This document shows, in pieces, positions 8,874 to 17,781 of a stretch of 64,000 nt of DNA. The translations under genes were made by a program, and so were the position numbers. This DNA comes from Mycolicibacterium sp. ND9-15 (GTDB taxonomy: Bacteria; Actinomycetota; Actinomycetes; Mycobacteriales; Mycobacteriaceae). The notes under the pieces were generated by a model. That model saw nothing but the letters and a program-made list of their open reading frames with translations, made no database searches and was not told the DNA's origin. The DNA lies in the NCBI RefSeq assembly GCF_035918395.1, contig NZ_CP142362.1, positions 595,501-659,500 of the forward strand, in the 5' to 3' direction. Each line of letters begins with the position of its first letter. The stretch's first letter is position 1.

Positions 8874-8931
8874 CGAGCGTGCGGGTCTGCAGAGCAACAC
8901 GCCGCGAAAGAGCGACACTTGCGCACGCTCG
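8874..8931. repeat. 58-bp intergenic palindromic repeat, copy A
   Basis: Bounded by CGAGCGTGCG and its inverse CGCACGCTCG, with ACACGCCGC in the middle. A second copy of exactly the same length is at 51263-51320. Both lie between convergent gene ends, so they could act as two-way terminators or be a dispersed REP-like family. Confidence 0.75.
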
Positions 8932-8966
8932 CGCCGCTTCGAGCGTGCGTATCAGACGCGCGAACA

Positions 8967-9881
8967 CTAGCTCCCGTGCAGCGCACGCCGCAGCGCCGCG
9001 CCCGCAAGCTCGAACAGCCGGACGCTGACGTCCCACTCCGGGGCCAGCGAGTCGAACCCGTGACAGGTGCCGGGGAACACGTGCAGTTCGGCGGCGACAC
9101 CGGCGCGCATCAGTCGCCTCGCATAATCGACGGCCTCGTCACGCAGCGGGTCGAGTTCCGAACAGCTGATGAAAGCGCTTGGCACACCGGACAAGTCGGT
9201 CACGCGAGCGGGCACCGCAGCGGCTTGGGCAGGCGCGTCGGCTAGGTAATGCCGCCACATCATCGCGGCCGCGGGGGCGTCGAAACCCGGAGTCGTGGCG
9301 AACTCGTTTTTGGAACCGGTGGGCCGATCGTCGAGCACCGGTTGGTGCAGCAACTGGAACAGCACCGGCGGTGCCGCCGACTCCGCAGCGCGCTGCGCTA
9401 GCCCCGCGGCCAGCGCGGCGCCTGCGCTGGTTCCTCCGACCGCCAGCCTGGAGGCATCGATCCCGAGTTCGGCCGCGCACTCGGTCGCCCAGTTCAGCAC
9501 GGCAGCAGCGTCGTCCAGCGCCGCCGGGTAGGGATGCTCGGGCGCCAACCGGTAGTCGACCGACAGCACCGTGCAACAACCGCGCCTGGCTAACTCGACA
9601 CACTGCAGATGGTCGGTGTCGAGGTTGCCCAACACGAATGCGCCCGAGTGGCAATAGATCACCGCAGGGGCCGGGGCGGGTCCGCCGCGGTAGATCCGCA
9701 CCGGAACCGAGCGGGCCATCCGATTCTCGATCTCGACACCGACGTCGTTGACCGTCTTGACCGTTTCGGCCCGACGCCGGTTCAGTGAGTCGCGAACAAC
9801 GCCGAGCACTCCGGGTGACAGATCGGTGCGGGCCTCCGCCAGGTGGCGTAAGGCGGGGTCGAGACGGTCGATGATGGTCAC
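8967..9881 (-). CDS. Alpha/beta hydrolase, hormone-sensitive-lipase family
   Basis: A 304-residue esterase. The nucleophile elbow GTSAG is near 159-163, the acid is in ELDPLRDE, and the histidine is in CHGF near 276-279. The oxyanion-hole motif normally reads HGGG(F); here it is HSGAF (YCHSGAFVLG), an unusual change. RLAPEHPYPAALDD is classic for the HSL family. It is the last gene of a seven-gene minus-strand operon, 4 bases after the Baeyer-Villiger-type monooxygenase. It may hydrolyse the ester or lactone that enzyme produces, a common pairing (inference). Confidence 0.9.
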   Translation of the reverse strand: MTIIDRLDPALRHLAEARTDLSPGVLGVVRDSLNRRRAETVKTVNDVGVEIENRMARSVPVRIYRGGPAPAPAVIYCHSGAFVLGNLDTDHLQCVELARRGCCTVLSVDYRLAPEHPYPAALDDAAAVLNWATECAAELGIDASRLAVGGTSAGAALAAGLAQRAAESAAPPVLFQLLHQPVLDDRPTGSKNEFATTPGFDAPAAAMMWRHYLADAPAQAAAVPARVTDLSGVPSAFISCSELDPLRDEAVDYARRLMRAGVAAELHVFPGTCHGFDSLAPEWDVSVRLFELAGAALRRALHGS

Positions 9882-9885
9882 GGCC

Positions 9886-11394
9886 TCAGCGTCTCGCCGC
9901 CGTCTGGGTCACCGTGTCGGGCACCCGCTGCTTCGGCGGCGGATCGAACGTGTAGTCAGTTGCCCTGAACCGCCGGGTCATCGCCCAGAAGGTGCGCGCG
10001 CTGCGTGGCCACTGGGTGACGACTCGTCCGTTGGCGGCGCGGAAGTAGTTGCTGCATCGGGTGAGCCACACAGTGCCCTCCATCCAGCGATCGATCTTGG
10101 CCAGGAACTCCGTCATGGCCTGGGGCCGCACCGCGATATAGGATCCGCCCTTGCGCCGCAGGTACTTCAGCGCACGCATGACGTAGTGCGCCTGCGCCTC
10201 GAGCATGAAGATCACGCTGTTGGAGCCGACGTTGGTGTTGGGCCCGTAGAGCATGAAGAAGTTCGGGAAGCCCGGCACCGCCATGCCCAGATAGGCGTAT
10301 GCCCCGTCACTCCACGTTTCGCGCAGCGTCACCCCGTTCTCGCCCACTACCTCGATCTGCCCCAGGTAATCGGCAGCGGCGTAGCCCGTCGCGCAGAGCA
10401 CCACGTCGACGTGGAGTTCGGTGCAGTCTTCGGTCACCAGCGACCGGGCCCGCAGCGTTCGTGCCGGGCTGGCGACGACCTCCACGTGCGGTTGCGTCAA
10501 TGCCTTCAGATAATCGGTCGCGAACACCAACCGCTTACAGCCGAGCGGATGGTCGGGAGTCAGCTTGTCGCGCAACCCATCGTCGGCGACGCTCGCCTCG
10601 AGCGCTTTGAGCGCAATGGCCTTGAATTCCTGCGTCTTGTCGCTGCCGTTCTCGATCACGGAGATGTTCGACTCGCTGCGCAGCCACAGCCTGGTGCGGT
10701 AGATCCTCTTGGCCAACGGAATGTTGCGGAATACCCACTTCTCGCGTTCGCTGTACGCGCGGTCGGGCTTGGGCAGTATCCATGTCGGAGAGCGCTGCAC
10801 CGAATAAACCCGTTCGGCGACCTTGGCGACCTCTGGAATAAGTTGTGCCGCGGTCGATCCCGTGCCCAGCACGGCGACTCGCCGGCCCGCGAGGTCGACG
10901 GCGTGATCCCACCGCGCCGTGTGCATCAGCGTACCGGTGAACGGCTCGGACTCCACGAGGTCGGGCATCACCGGCCGGGTGAACAGGCCGACGGCGGAGA
11001 CCACCACGTCGAACACGTAGTGTTCGCCGGCGGCCGAGGTCAGCTGCCATGCGTCGCCCATCCAACGCGCCGAGGCGATCTCGGTGTTCAGCTTCAGGTT
11101 GGACGCGAGCTGGTAGCGCTGCGCACAGCGTTCGAAGTACTCGAGGATCTCCTTCTGTCCCGACCACAGTCGCGACCAGTCGGCGTTCAGGTCGAACGAG
11201 TAGGAGTACAGGTGTGACTTCACATCGCAGGCCAGACCGGGGTACGTGTTTATCCGCCAGGTTCCGCCGACGCCGTCCTCGCGGTCGAAGATCGTGAAAT
11301 CGCGAAAGCCCGCTTCGTGGAGGAAGATTCCCATTGCCAGCCCGCCGGGTCCGGCGCCGATGATGCCTACCGACGGATTCATCCGATGCTTCAT
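9886..11394 (-). CDS. Flavin monooxygenase of the Baeyer-Villiger type
   Basis: A 502-residue FAD/NADPH enzyme that inserts oxygen into a ketone to give an ester or lactone. The N-terminal FAD motif GAGPGG is followed by GGTWR. The Baeyer-Villiger fingerprint FxGxxxHxxxW is present as FTGTLMHTARW, and the second Rossmann motif is GTGSTAAQ. The start at 11394 is an ATGA overlap with the preceding SDR stop; an ATG at 11409 and another at 11382 are alternatives. With the downstream hydrolase, the upstream SDR and ADH, and a P450, it fits ring opening of a cyclic ketone: hydroxylate, oxidise to ketone, Baeyer-Villiger oxidise, hydrolyse. The substrate is not known. Confidence 0.92.
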   Translation of the reverse strand: MKHRMNPSVGIIGAGPGGLAMGIFLHEAGFRDFTIFDREDGVGGTWRINTYPGLACDVKSHLYSYSFDLNADWSRLWSGQKEILEYFERCAQRYQLASNLKLNTEIASARWMGDAWQLTSAAGEHYVFDVVVSAVGLFTRPVMPDLVESEPFTGTLMHTARWDHAVDLAGRRVAVLGTGSTAAQLIPEVAKVAERVYSVQRSPTWILPKPDRAYSEREKWVFRNIPLAKRIYRTRLWLRSESNISVIENGSDKTQEFKAIALKALEASVADDGLRDKLTPDHPLGCKRLVFATDYLKALTQPHVEVVASPARTLRARSLVTEDCTELHVDVVLCATGYAAADYLGQIEVVGENGVTLRETWSDGAYAYLGMAVPGFPNFFMLYGPNTNVGSNSVIFMLEAQAHYVMRALKYLRRKGGSYIAVRPQAMTEFLAKIDRWMEGTVWLTRCSNYFRAANGRVVTQWPRSARTFWAMTRRFRATDYTFDPPPKQRVPDTVTQTAARR

Positions 11395-12119
11395 CCGATT
11401 CGGAGACATTGGCCTCCGTCCACTGCGAGCTCCGCACCGGTGATGAACGACGCGTGATCCGACACCAGATAGGCGACCGCGTCGGCCACCTCCTTTGGCT
11501 GGCCGAGCCGACCGAACGTCGCGGTCAACCTGGTCTGTGTCGCGTCGTCCAGCATGGGCGTCGCGATCGGACCGGGGAACACCGCATTGACGCGGATACC
11601 TTTGGGAGCCAGTTCGGCAGCGCAGATCTGGGTGAGGCCGCGCAGCGCCCACTTCGACGAGCCGTAGGCGGCATGGTTCGGGAACGCTCGCATGGCGCCG
11701 GTACTGCAGGTGTTCACGATCGCCGCGTCGTGGGCTCGGCAGAGGTGGTCGAGTGTCGCCTGGATGCCCAGGAACGGCCCGAGACAGTTGACGCGCCAGC
11801 TGCTTTCGAATCCCGCGAGGGTCTCGTCCGCCAGTGCCGCACGGTGCAGCACCCCGGCGTTGTTCACCAGCGTCGTCACCGGCCCGAACCGTGCGGCGAC
11901 GGTTTCCACCGCCGCCGTCCACTGCTCGGCGGAGGTCACATCGAGGCCGACCGCGATGACGCCGTCGTCACCGCCTTCCGCGACTGTGCGGGTCAATTCG
12001 TCGACCAGCAGGTCACATGCCGCGACACGAAAGCCGTCCCCGCGAAGCCGCCGCACGATCGCCGCGCCCTGGCCCCGGGCGGCCCCCGTCACCAAGGCGA
12101 CGCGATCCGTCGACGTCAT
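11391..12119 (-). CDS. SDR family oxidoreductase
   Basis: A 242-residue classical short-chain dehydrogenase. TGAARGQG is at about 11-18, NNAG near 87-90, the catalytic Ser in NTCSTGAM, and YGSSK carries Tyr and Lys. PGPIATPM and the C-terminal VDGGQ are standard. It probably oxidises an alcohol to the ketone used by the downstream monooxygenase, or works later in the pathway. It lacks the longer insert of the mycofactocin-coupled subfamily. The start overlaps the HpcH aldolase stop by 4 bases and its stop overlaps the next start by 4, so the operon is tightly coupled. Confidence 0.92.
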   Translation of the reverse strand: MTSTDRVALVTGAARGQGAAIVRRLRGDGFRVAACDLLVDELTRTVAEGGDDGVIAVGLDVTSAEQWTAAVETVAARFGPVTTLVNNAGVLHRAALADETLAGFESSWRVNCLGPFLGIQATLDHLCRAHDAAIVNTCSTGAMRAFPNHAAYGSSKWALRGLTQICAAELAPKGIRVNAVFPGPIATPMLDDATQTRLTATFGRLGQPKEVADAVAYLVSDHASFITGAELAVDGGQCLRIG

Positions 12120-12862
12120 CGAACCTCCCGCAGGATCTCGGCCGCACCGTGGCGCAGCGCCTGAGACTCCGACGCCAGGGTCAGCATTCGAAAGCCCAAC
12201 TCCGTCATCGCCCTCGCGGCCTTCCCCGACCCGGCGTGGATGCCCGCGACCAACCCGGCGTCCGTGGCGGCGGTTCCGATTCGGGCGATCGCGTCTTGCA
12301 CCGCTGGGGTGGTCCAGGCTTCTGCAGGTGTGTACCCGAGCGAGATCGCCAGGTCCGCCGGGCCGACATAGATGCCGGAAAGGCCCGGCGTTGCGCAGAT
12401 CTCTTCGGCCGCGGTCAACCCCCGCGCACTCTCGATCATCACGAACACGGTGGCCCGCTCTTCGTGTGCGGCGGGCTCGCGGCCGATGCTGGGACTGAGA
12501 GGCCCGTAACTGCGCACTCCCGCAGGCGCGTAGCGCGTCGCGGCGACCGACGCGGCGGCTTGCTCGGGCGATTCGACCATCGCCACGATCACGGCGTCGG
12601 CGCCCGCGTCGAGCACCCGGCCGATCGGCCCGGGATCGGTCGATCCCACGCGCACTGCGGTCGCGATCGGCACATGTTCGCACCGCCGCAGCAGGAGCGC
12701 GACGTCAGCGTCGTCGAGATAGCCGTGCTGGATGTCGAATCCGACGTAGTCGTAACCGGCGCGGGCGAACTCCTCGGGACCGATGACGGTGGGGCCGACG
12801 ACCCAGCCACCCCACACCCGCTCCTTGTCGGCGAGCGCGTCCTGCAGCCTGCTCGGGGTCAT
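12116..12862 (-). CDS. HpcH/HpaI-type aldolase/citrate lyase family
   Basis: A 248-residue class II metal-dependent aldolase that cleaves or forms 2-oxo-4-hydroxy acids, releasing pyruvate. Family features: WGGWVVGPTVIGPEEFARAGYDYVGFDIQHG near the N-terminus with the catalytic His, AVRV, a metal-binding Glu in FVMIES, and GPADLAISLG with the metal-binding Asp. The start at 12862 overlaps the ADH stop by 4 bases; upstream in-frame starts would run into that gene. A retro-aldol step in this operon would be consistent with late fragmentation of a ring-opened chain to a keto acid. Confidence 0.9.
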   Translation of the reverse strand: MTPSRLQDALADKERVWGGWVVGPTVIGPEEFARAGYDYVGFDIQHGYLDDADVALLLRRCEHVPIATAVRVGSTDPGPIGRVLDAGADAVIVAMVESPEQAAASVAATRYAPAGVRSYGPLSPSIGREPAAHEERATVFVMIESARGLTAAEEICATPGLSGIYVGPADLAISLGYTPAEAWTTPAVQDAIARIGTAATDAGLVAGIHAGSGKAARAMTELGFRMLTLASESQALRHGAAEILREVR

Positions 12863-13827
12863 TCCACGATCGCGATCTTGATGCGGTCCGGTGCCGGCCG
12901 GCACGCGAGTTCGAACGCCGCCTGAGTGTCCTCGACGCCGAATGTGTGGGTCACGTAGGCGGGTATGAGGTCGGGATGGCGCCGCGCGAACTCGTCGGCC
13001 GCGGTCAGCATGCGGCGCCGATCGAGTGTCACGCCTGACTTCAGCGTCAGGTTGTTGCGCAGCATGGTGCGCATGTTGACCGGGTAGCTGTCGTCGTCGG
13101 GCACCCCGAAGTAGAAGACGGTTCCACCCGGTGCGGCGGCCTCGATCGCGTGTCCGAGGGTGGCGACCTGGTGGCCGACGGCTTCGATCACGACATCGGG
13201 TCGGTCACCAGCCTCGAGGTGGCTCACCCAGCGGTCGCTGGTGGCACGCACGATCGCGTCGACGCCGAACTCCTTGGCGACCGCGTCGCGGTCGACGGGA
13301 TCGACCCCGGTCACCCGACGTGCCCCGAAAGCCTTTGCGACATAGGAGAACAGCAGACCGATCGAGCCCTGCCCGATCACGGCGACGTGCAATCCCTTCA
13401 GCTTGGGCAGCTGTTCGATCGCGTAGAGCACACAGGCCAGCGGCTGCAGCGCGACGGCGTGCTGTGGACCGAGTCTGGGGTCGTAGTAGGCGAGCCCGTC
13501 ACCGTCGGCGACCACCTGTTGCATCAACCCGTCGAAGCCGGATGCCCAGCCGACCACCCGGTCCCCCAGGCCGTGGCTGCGGTGCCGGCTCGCGATGACC
13601 TCCCCGACCACCTCGTGGATGGGAAAGCCCGGCATCTCGGCCGCGCTGCGCCCTCGATCACCCGCGATCTTGCCGCGTACGCCCCGAAACGGCGGCAGGT
13701 CGCTGCCGCAGACACCTGCGGCATGGAAGCGCAGCAGCACCTGTCGGTCGCCCAGCGACTCAGGCGTTTTCTCCGGAATCTCGTCTCGTTCGAACGTATA
13801 CGGCGCAACCAGCCGGTATGACCACAT
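12859..13827 (-). CDS. Zinc-dependent alcohol dehydrogenase (MDR family)
   Basis: A 322-residue medium-chain dehydrogenase. Catalytic zinc ligands are expected in GVCGSD and GFPIHEVVGEV. The NAD(P) fold is marked by AVIGQGSIGLLFSYVAKAFGARRVTGVD, and VIEAVG and GGTVFYFGVP are standard. The four-cysteine structural zinc loop is missing, so it belongs to the shorter branch. The start is ATG 13827, one base before the preceding P450 stop. The role is probably oxidation of a secondary alcohol made by the P450. Confidence 0.9.
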   Translation of the reverse strand: MWSYRLVAPYTFERDEIPEKTPESLGDRQVLLRFHAAGVCGSDLPPFRGVRGKIAGDRGRSAAEMPGFPIHEVVGEVIASRHRSHGLGDRVVGWASGFDGLMQQVVADGDGLAYYDPRLGPQHAVALQPLACVLYAIEQLPKLKGLHVAVIGQGSIGLLFSYVAKAFGARRVTGVDPVDRDAVAKEFGVDAIVRATSDRWVSHLEAGDRPDVVIEAVGHQVATLGHAIEAAAPGGTVFYFGVPDDDSYPVNMRTMLRNNLTLKSGVTLDRRRMLTAADEFARRHPDLIPAYVTHTFGVEDTQAAFELACRPAPDRIKIAIVE

Positions 13828-13828
13828 C

Positions 13829-15067
13829 TCACGCGCCCTCCACCTGGGCCTCCACGGGAACACTGCTCCAGCCCCACTGAAAGCTCGACGGCGGCCGGAA
13901 TGCGGCCTGGTGGTCAACGCGCCAGTCGGTGACACGCTTGAGCCACTCGGTCACCATGATCCCGATCTCCAGCCGCGCCAGGTGTACACCCATGCAGAAG
14001 TGTTGTCCGCGGCCGAATGCCAGCAGACGCTCGATGCGGCGGTCCCAGACGAACGCATCCGGGTCGGGATACTGGCGTTCGTCGCGGTTGGCCGATGCCA
14101 ACAGGCTGATGATCCGTTGACCGGGCCGGATCGTGGTGTCGTGGATGGTGAACGGCTTGCGAACGGTGCGCGCGAACCACTGCGCCGGTGCGCAATAGCG
14201 AATCATCTCCTCACGCGCCACGGGGACGTTGGCCTCGAGGTCAGCACGCACGGCGGACAACTGGTCGGGCCGAAGGCCGAGCTCCCACAGGCCGTGCGCG
14301 ACGATCTTGGGCACGGTTTCGGTTCCGCCGATGAAGATTCCGAGCATCTGGGTGGCAGCCTCGGCATCGTCGAACGCCGATCCGTCCGGCAGCCGGTAGT
14401 CGATCAGGTTGTCGGCGACTGCGTTCAGCCCCGGACAGGTCCTGCTGCGCTGAATGATGGGGATGAGGTACTCCAGATAACCCGGCCGGGCGTTGGCCAC
14501 CTCCACCCCGCTGCCCGGCTGCGCAAGGCTGCCCGCGTTGACGGTGGCCAGCACATCGGCCGCGAGATCGACAGGCAGGCCGAGAAGCTCGCATACCACG
14601 GATGCAGCGACGATTCCGCCGTACTCCTGCGTGAGGTCGAAACGCCCGCGCGGCAGCAACTCGTCGAGGCGCTCGTTGGCCAGGGTGCGGATGCGGTTGG
14701 CCAACTTGCTCACCGATTTCGGCCGGAACGGGGCCGACGTGCAACGGCGCACGGTGTCGTAGATCGGTGCATCGAAATTCGCGTGGAACGGCATCGGATG
14801 CAGCGGCGGGTCGGGCACCGGACCGTCGTTATGGGTGGCCAGAACCGTTGCGGCGGGCAGCGTTCCCTCCGATGCGACGAACGTGCCATCGTTCGTCTCG
14901 AGCACCCGCCAGATGTCGTCGAAGCGCGACAGGGCGTAGGTGTCCCATTTGTCGACGTAGTACACCGGATGCCGATCGCGCATCGTCCGGTAGTACGACA
15001 GCGGGTCGGCCATCACCGCCGGGTCGAACGGATCGTAGGAGAAGTCCTGTAACACAGAATTGCTCAT
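13829..15067 (-). CDS. Cytochrome P450
   Basis: A 412-residue soluble bacterial P450. The heme loop is FGRGQHFCMG starting near 351, with the cysteine at about 358. The I-helix has GGTET in place of the usual AGxDT, and the ExxR region lies in the K helix (EEMIR). It needs electrons from a ferredoxin such as the one at 17581. The start at 15067 overlaps the previous gene's stop by 4 bases. Together with the downstream ADH, SDR and Baeyer-Villiger-type enzyme it probably performs the first hydroxylation. Confidence 0.94.
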   Translation of the reverse strand: MSNSVLQDFSYDPFDPAVMADPLSYYRTMRDRHPVYYVDKWDTYALSRFDDIWRVLETNDGTFVASEGTLPAATVLATHNDGPVPDPPLHPMPFHANFDAPIYDTVRRCTSAPFRPKSVSKLANRIRTLANERLDELLPRGRFDLTQEYGGIVAASVVCELLGLPVDLAADVLATVNAGSLAQPGSGVEVANARPGYLEYLIPIIQRSRTCPGLNAVADNLIDYRLPDGSAFDDAEAATQMLGIFIGGTETVPKIVAHGLWELGLRPDQLSAVRADLEANVPVAREEMIRYCAPAQWFARTVRKPFTIHDTTIRPGQRIISLLASANRDERQYPDPDAFVWDRRIERLLAFGRGQHFCMGVHLARLEIGIMVTEWLKRVTDWRVDHQAAFRPPSSFQWGWSSVPVEAQVEGA

Positions 15068-15801
15068 TGCAGCGGCGAGGGCGGTAGGGCAGCCAGGATC
15101 GAGTCTTCCCAGCCGTCGCGCAGTGCCGGCGCAACGCTCATCCATGTGACGATTTCGGCGGGTGGACTGTCCTTCCATGACGGATAGTGGTTGGCGAAAC
15201 AGTCCCAGTCGTCGTCGAGCGCCCAGTAGTGGATCACCTCGTTGAAACGGAACGTGGTGATGAACGAACCGAGCCAACGCTTCCCGGTGCGTTCGGACCA
15301 TGGCACGTAGAGGCGTTCCAACTCGCGGATGTAGTCGTCCTGGCGACCGGGTTTGGTCTGCATGATCTCCTGTATCACCAGGCCGGCGCCGAAGTCGGCC
15401 TCCTGTAGTTGCGCCAGTGTCCGGTTGTACTTGCCCGCGTACATGATGCGGCCCTCACCCGACGCACCGATCTCGGCGAGGAACGTCGACCATTTCGCGG
15501 CCGCTTCCTCGTGGCTGCCGCCCCTGGCCTGCGCCTTGCCGATCCGCGCATAGTCGGCGAATCCGTCGATCTCCCAGATCACCGTCAACTGTGGCCAGTG
15601 CCCGTTGTAAGGCGTTGTCCCCCAGATCGCGAACAACCGCGCACCTAGGTCCGCCATCATCGGGTGATAGACGTCGCCGAAAACCTCCGTGAATTGCTCT
15701 TCGCGTGAGCGCTCGTCGCCGACAAAGCGGTCGGCGCGGCCCGACCCCAGCTCGATGGTCTGGTGAAGGTAGAGCAGAGTGTGACCGTAGTACTTCTTCA
15801 T
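15064..15801 (-). CDS. Hypothetical protein, possible NIPSNAP/dimeric alpha-beta barrel
   Basis: A 245-residue first gene of the seven-gene minus-strand operon, starting at ATG 15801. The sequence seems to contain two similar halves, each with strands ending in LTVIWEIDGFADY and VIHYWALDDDWDCF. That pattern recalls NIPSNAP- or EthD-like ferredoxin folds, which often bind small hydrophobic molecules. I am not certain of the family. An in-frame GTG six codons upstream is possible. Operator copy 4 lies 36 bases upstream. Because it leads the operon it may be a binding or monooxygenase-helper protein (inference). Confidence 0.65.
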   Translation of the reverse strand: MKKYYGHTLLYLHQTIELGSGRADRFVGDERSREEQFTEVFGDVYHPMMADLGARLFAIWGTTPYNGHWPQLTVIWEIDGFADYARIGKAQARGGSHEEAAAKWSTFLAEIGASGEGRIMYAGKYNRTLAQLQEADFGAGLVIQEIMQTKPGRQDDYIRELERLYVPWSERTGKRWLGSFITTFRFNEVIHYWALDDDWDCFANHYPSWKDSPPAEIVTWMSVAPALRDGWEDSILAALPPSPLQ

Positions 15802-15836
15802 GACCTGCGCCCAGTTGACAGTGACACCCTGCGAGC

Positions 15837-15862
15837 GTGACACTTGTCGCGTGTTTTGTAAA
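15837..15862. promoter_or_regulatory. Regulon operator, copy 4 (divergent)
   Basis: GTGACA, 14 bases, TGTAAA, followed by G. It is divergent between the seven-gene operon (minus, start 15801) and the SMP-30/thioesterase operon (plus, start 15875). A second GTGACA lies at about 15821. Confidence 0.68.
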
Positions 15863-15874
15863 GGTGTGTCCCGG

Positions 15875-16693
15875 GTGACGCCGACGCCGCTGGCGAACGG
15901 ATTCTGCTTCGGAGAGGGGCCGCGCTGGTTCGAAGGTCTGCTGTGGTTCTCCGACATGCTCGGCGAAGCGGTGCACACCGTCGATATGCATGGGGGCCTC
16001 ACCACGCTGCCGCTGCCCGGCCACCACCCCTCCGGCCTGGGCTTTCGGCCCGACGGGTCGCTCCTCATCTCCTCCACCAAAAAGTGCCGGGTGCTCCGTT
16101 ACGACGGCGAGAACGTGACCGAGATCGCCGACCTGTCCATGACGGTGCCGGCCAGCCTGGGCGACATGGTCGTCGACGACGACGGCCGCGCCTACGTCGG
16201 GTCCCAAGCCCGAGAAGGTGGGCTGATCGTGCGCCTCGACCCCGACGGCACCTCCACGGTCGTGGCCGACGACCTCGACTTCCCCAACGGGATGGTCATC
16301 ACACCCGACCGCGCGACCCTGATCGTCGCCGAGTCGATTGGGCGGCGCCTGACCGCGTACGCCATCGCTGCGGACGGCTCGCTGACCGACCGTCGGACGT
16401 TCGCCGACGGGCTCGACGGACCACCGGACGGCATCTGTCTGGACGCCGAAGGCGGGGTCTGGACCGCGATGACGCTTGCTCATCAGTTCGAGCGGATCAT
16501 CGAAGGCGGCGTCGTCACCGACCGCGTCGACATCGGCGAGCGGACCGCGATCGCCTGCGCGCTCGGCGGTCCCGAGCGGCGCACGCTGTTTCTGTTGTCC
16601 AGCACCGACGCGTACCCGCAGCGGCTGATCGGCACCAAGCTGTCGCGCGTCGATGCGACCACCGTCGGCATACCGGGAGCGGGGCTGCCATGA
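15875..16693 (+). CDS. SMP-30/gluconolactonase/LRE family protein
   Basis: A 272-residue six-bladed beta-propeller lactonase. It starts at GTG 15875. The first metal ligand is in FGEGPRWFEGLLWFSD (Glu about 13). PNGMVITPDRATLIVAES holds the Asn, and DGPPDGICLDAEGGVW the Asp metal ligand. The family hydrolyses sugar lactones and other lactones with calcium or zinc. In this setting it could open a lactone made by the Baeyer-Villiger-type enzyme transcribed in the other direction (inference). The stop overlaps the next start by 4 bases. Confidence 0.9.
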   Translation: MTPTPLANGFCFGEGPRWFEGLLWFSDMLGEAVHTVDMHGGLTTLPLPGHHPSGLGFRPDGSLLISSTKKCRVLRYDGENVTEIADLSMTVPASLGDMVVDDDGRAYVGSQAREGGLIVRLDPDGTSTVVADDLDFPNGMVITPDRATLIVAESIGRRLTAYAIAADGSLTDRRTFADGLDGPPDGICLDAEGGVWTAMTLAHQFERIIEGGVVTDRVDIGERTAIACALGGPERRTLFLLSSTDAYPQRLIGTKLSRVDATTVGIPGAGLP

Positions 16694-17532
16694 GCGATTC
16701 CTATTACGAACTCGTCGACGACGCCGACCAACTCGGCGAGAAGTTCCGCGCCACCGACCTCGTGCGCAGCACCTGGTCGGCCGCGATCCAACACGGTGCG
16801 CCGGTGTCGGCCCTGCTGGTGCGGGCCCTCGAACGTTGCGTGGCCGGCGACGACACCCGGTTGAGCCGGGTGCTGATCGACCTGCTCGGCGGTGTGCCCG
16901 CCGCGGGTGACTTGTGGGTGCGGTCGCGAATCGAGCGGTCCGGCAAGCAGATCCAACTTCTCAGCGCAGAGCTGCTCGCGCAGGGTCCGGACGGCGAGCC
17001 GCGACCCGTCGCGAAGGCGAGCGGGTGGAGGTTGAAAACCGTCGACACCCGGGCCCTGCTGCACGCGCCGGCGCCGCCGCTGCGCCCGCTCTCCGAGGCG
17101 AGGAGCCGGGACATGAAGAAGGACTGGGACCGCAACTACGTGCACAGCGTGGACTGGCGGTGGCTGACCGAACCGCTGTGCGAGGGCCCCGGCGAGTCGT
17201 GGCTCCGCCCGGAGGTCGACCTGGTCAAAGGCGAGACCATGACGCCGCTGGAGCGGTTGTTTGCGGTCGCCGATGACGCCAACGGCATCGGCACCAAACT
17301 CGACATCCGCAAGTGGACGTTCATGAACACCGACCTGGTCGTGCACGTGCACCGCATCCCGGCGGGCGAGTGGATCGGCATCCGCGCCGAAACCAGCTAC
17401 GGCCCCGACGGCATCGGAACGACGCTGGGCACGCTGTTCGACGAGATCGGCGCGGTCGGCGCGATACAACAGTCCGTGCTCATCCGGCCGACGGGTGGAG
17501 CCGGGGTGGGAGAGAGCAAGCCCGACCGCTGA
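16690..17532 (+). CDS. Thioesterase family protein (double hotdog, TesB-like)
   Basis: A 280-residue protein starting with an ATGA overlap. The N-terminal half begins FRATDLVRSTWSAAIQHGAPVSALLVRALERC, like the 4HBT_3 acyl-CoA thioesterase family. The second half has LDIRKWTFMNTDLVVHVHRIPAGEWIGIRAETSYGPDGIGTTLGTLFDE, a clear second hotdog domain. It would hydrolyse an acyl-CoA or act as a binding partner. It is the last gene of the SMP-30 operon; the ferredoxin gene is convergent 48 bases on. Confidence 0.85.
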   Translation: MSDSYYELVDDADQLGEKFRATDLVRSTWSAAIQHGAPVSALLVRALERCVAGDDTRLSRVLIDLLGGVPAAGDLWVRSRIERSGKQIQLLSAELLAQGPDGEPRPVAKASGWRLKTVDTRALLHAPAPPLRPLSEARSRDMKKDWDRNYVHSVDWRWLTEPLCEGPGESWLRPEVDLVKGETMTPLERLFAVADDANGIGTKLDIRKWTFMNTDLVVHVHRIPAGEWIGIRAETSYGPDGIGTTLGTLFDEIGAVGAIQQSVLIRPTGGAGVGESKPDR

Positions 17533-17580
17533 TCAGGGGACACACCCATCACGGGCGAACGACAACGGTGCAGGCGGTCG

Positions 17581-17778
17581 TCAGCCGATGATTCGCAACG
17601 CGGCGGCGGGGCACTGCGTCACGGCCCGTTGCATGCGCTCCCGGTCGGATTCCGGCCGCTCGACCTCGCCGATCACCACGATGCCGTCGTCACCCACCTC
17701 GAACACCTCCTCGGCGATCGACTCGCAGATGCCGTGTCCAGTGCACTTGTCGAGATCGACTTCGACGCGCATGCTCAC
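17581..17778 (-). CDS. Ferredoxin, [3Fe-4S] type
   Basis: A 65-residue electron carrier starting at GTG 17778. Cluster ligands are seen in DKCTGHGIC (Cys 12 and 18) and CPAAAL (Cys about 56). The middle cysteine of a [4Fe-4S] set is replaced by His (CTGHGIC), typical of P450-linked [3Fe-4S] ferredoxins. It is 3 bases after the P450 stop in the same operon, so it very likely feeds electrons to that P450 and perhaps to the one at 13829. No ferredoxin reductase is nearby. Confidence 0.93.
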   Translation of the reverse strand: MSMRVEVDLDKCTGHGICESIAEEVFEVGDDGIVVIGEVERPESDRERMQRAVTQCPAAALRIIG

Positions 17779-17781
17779 CCC

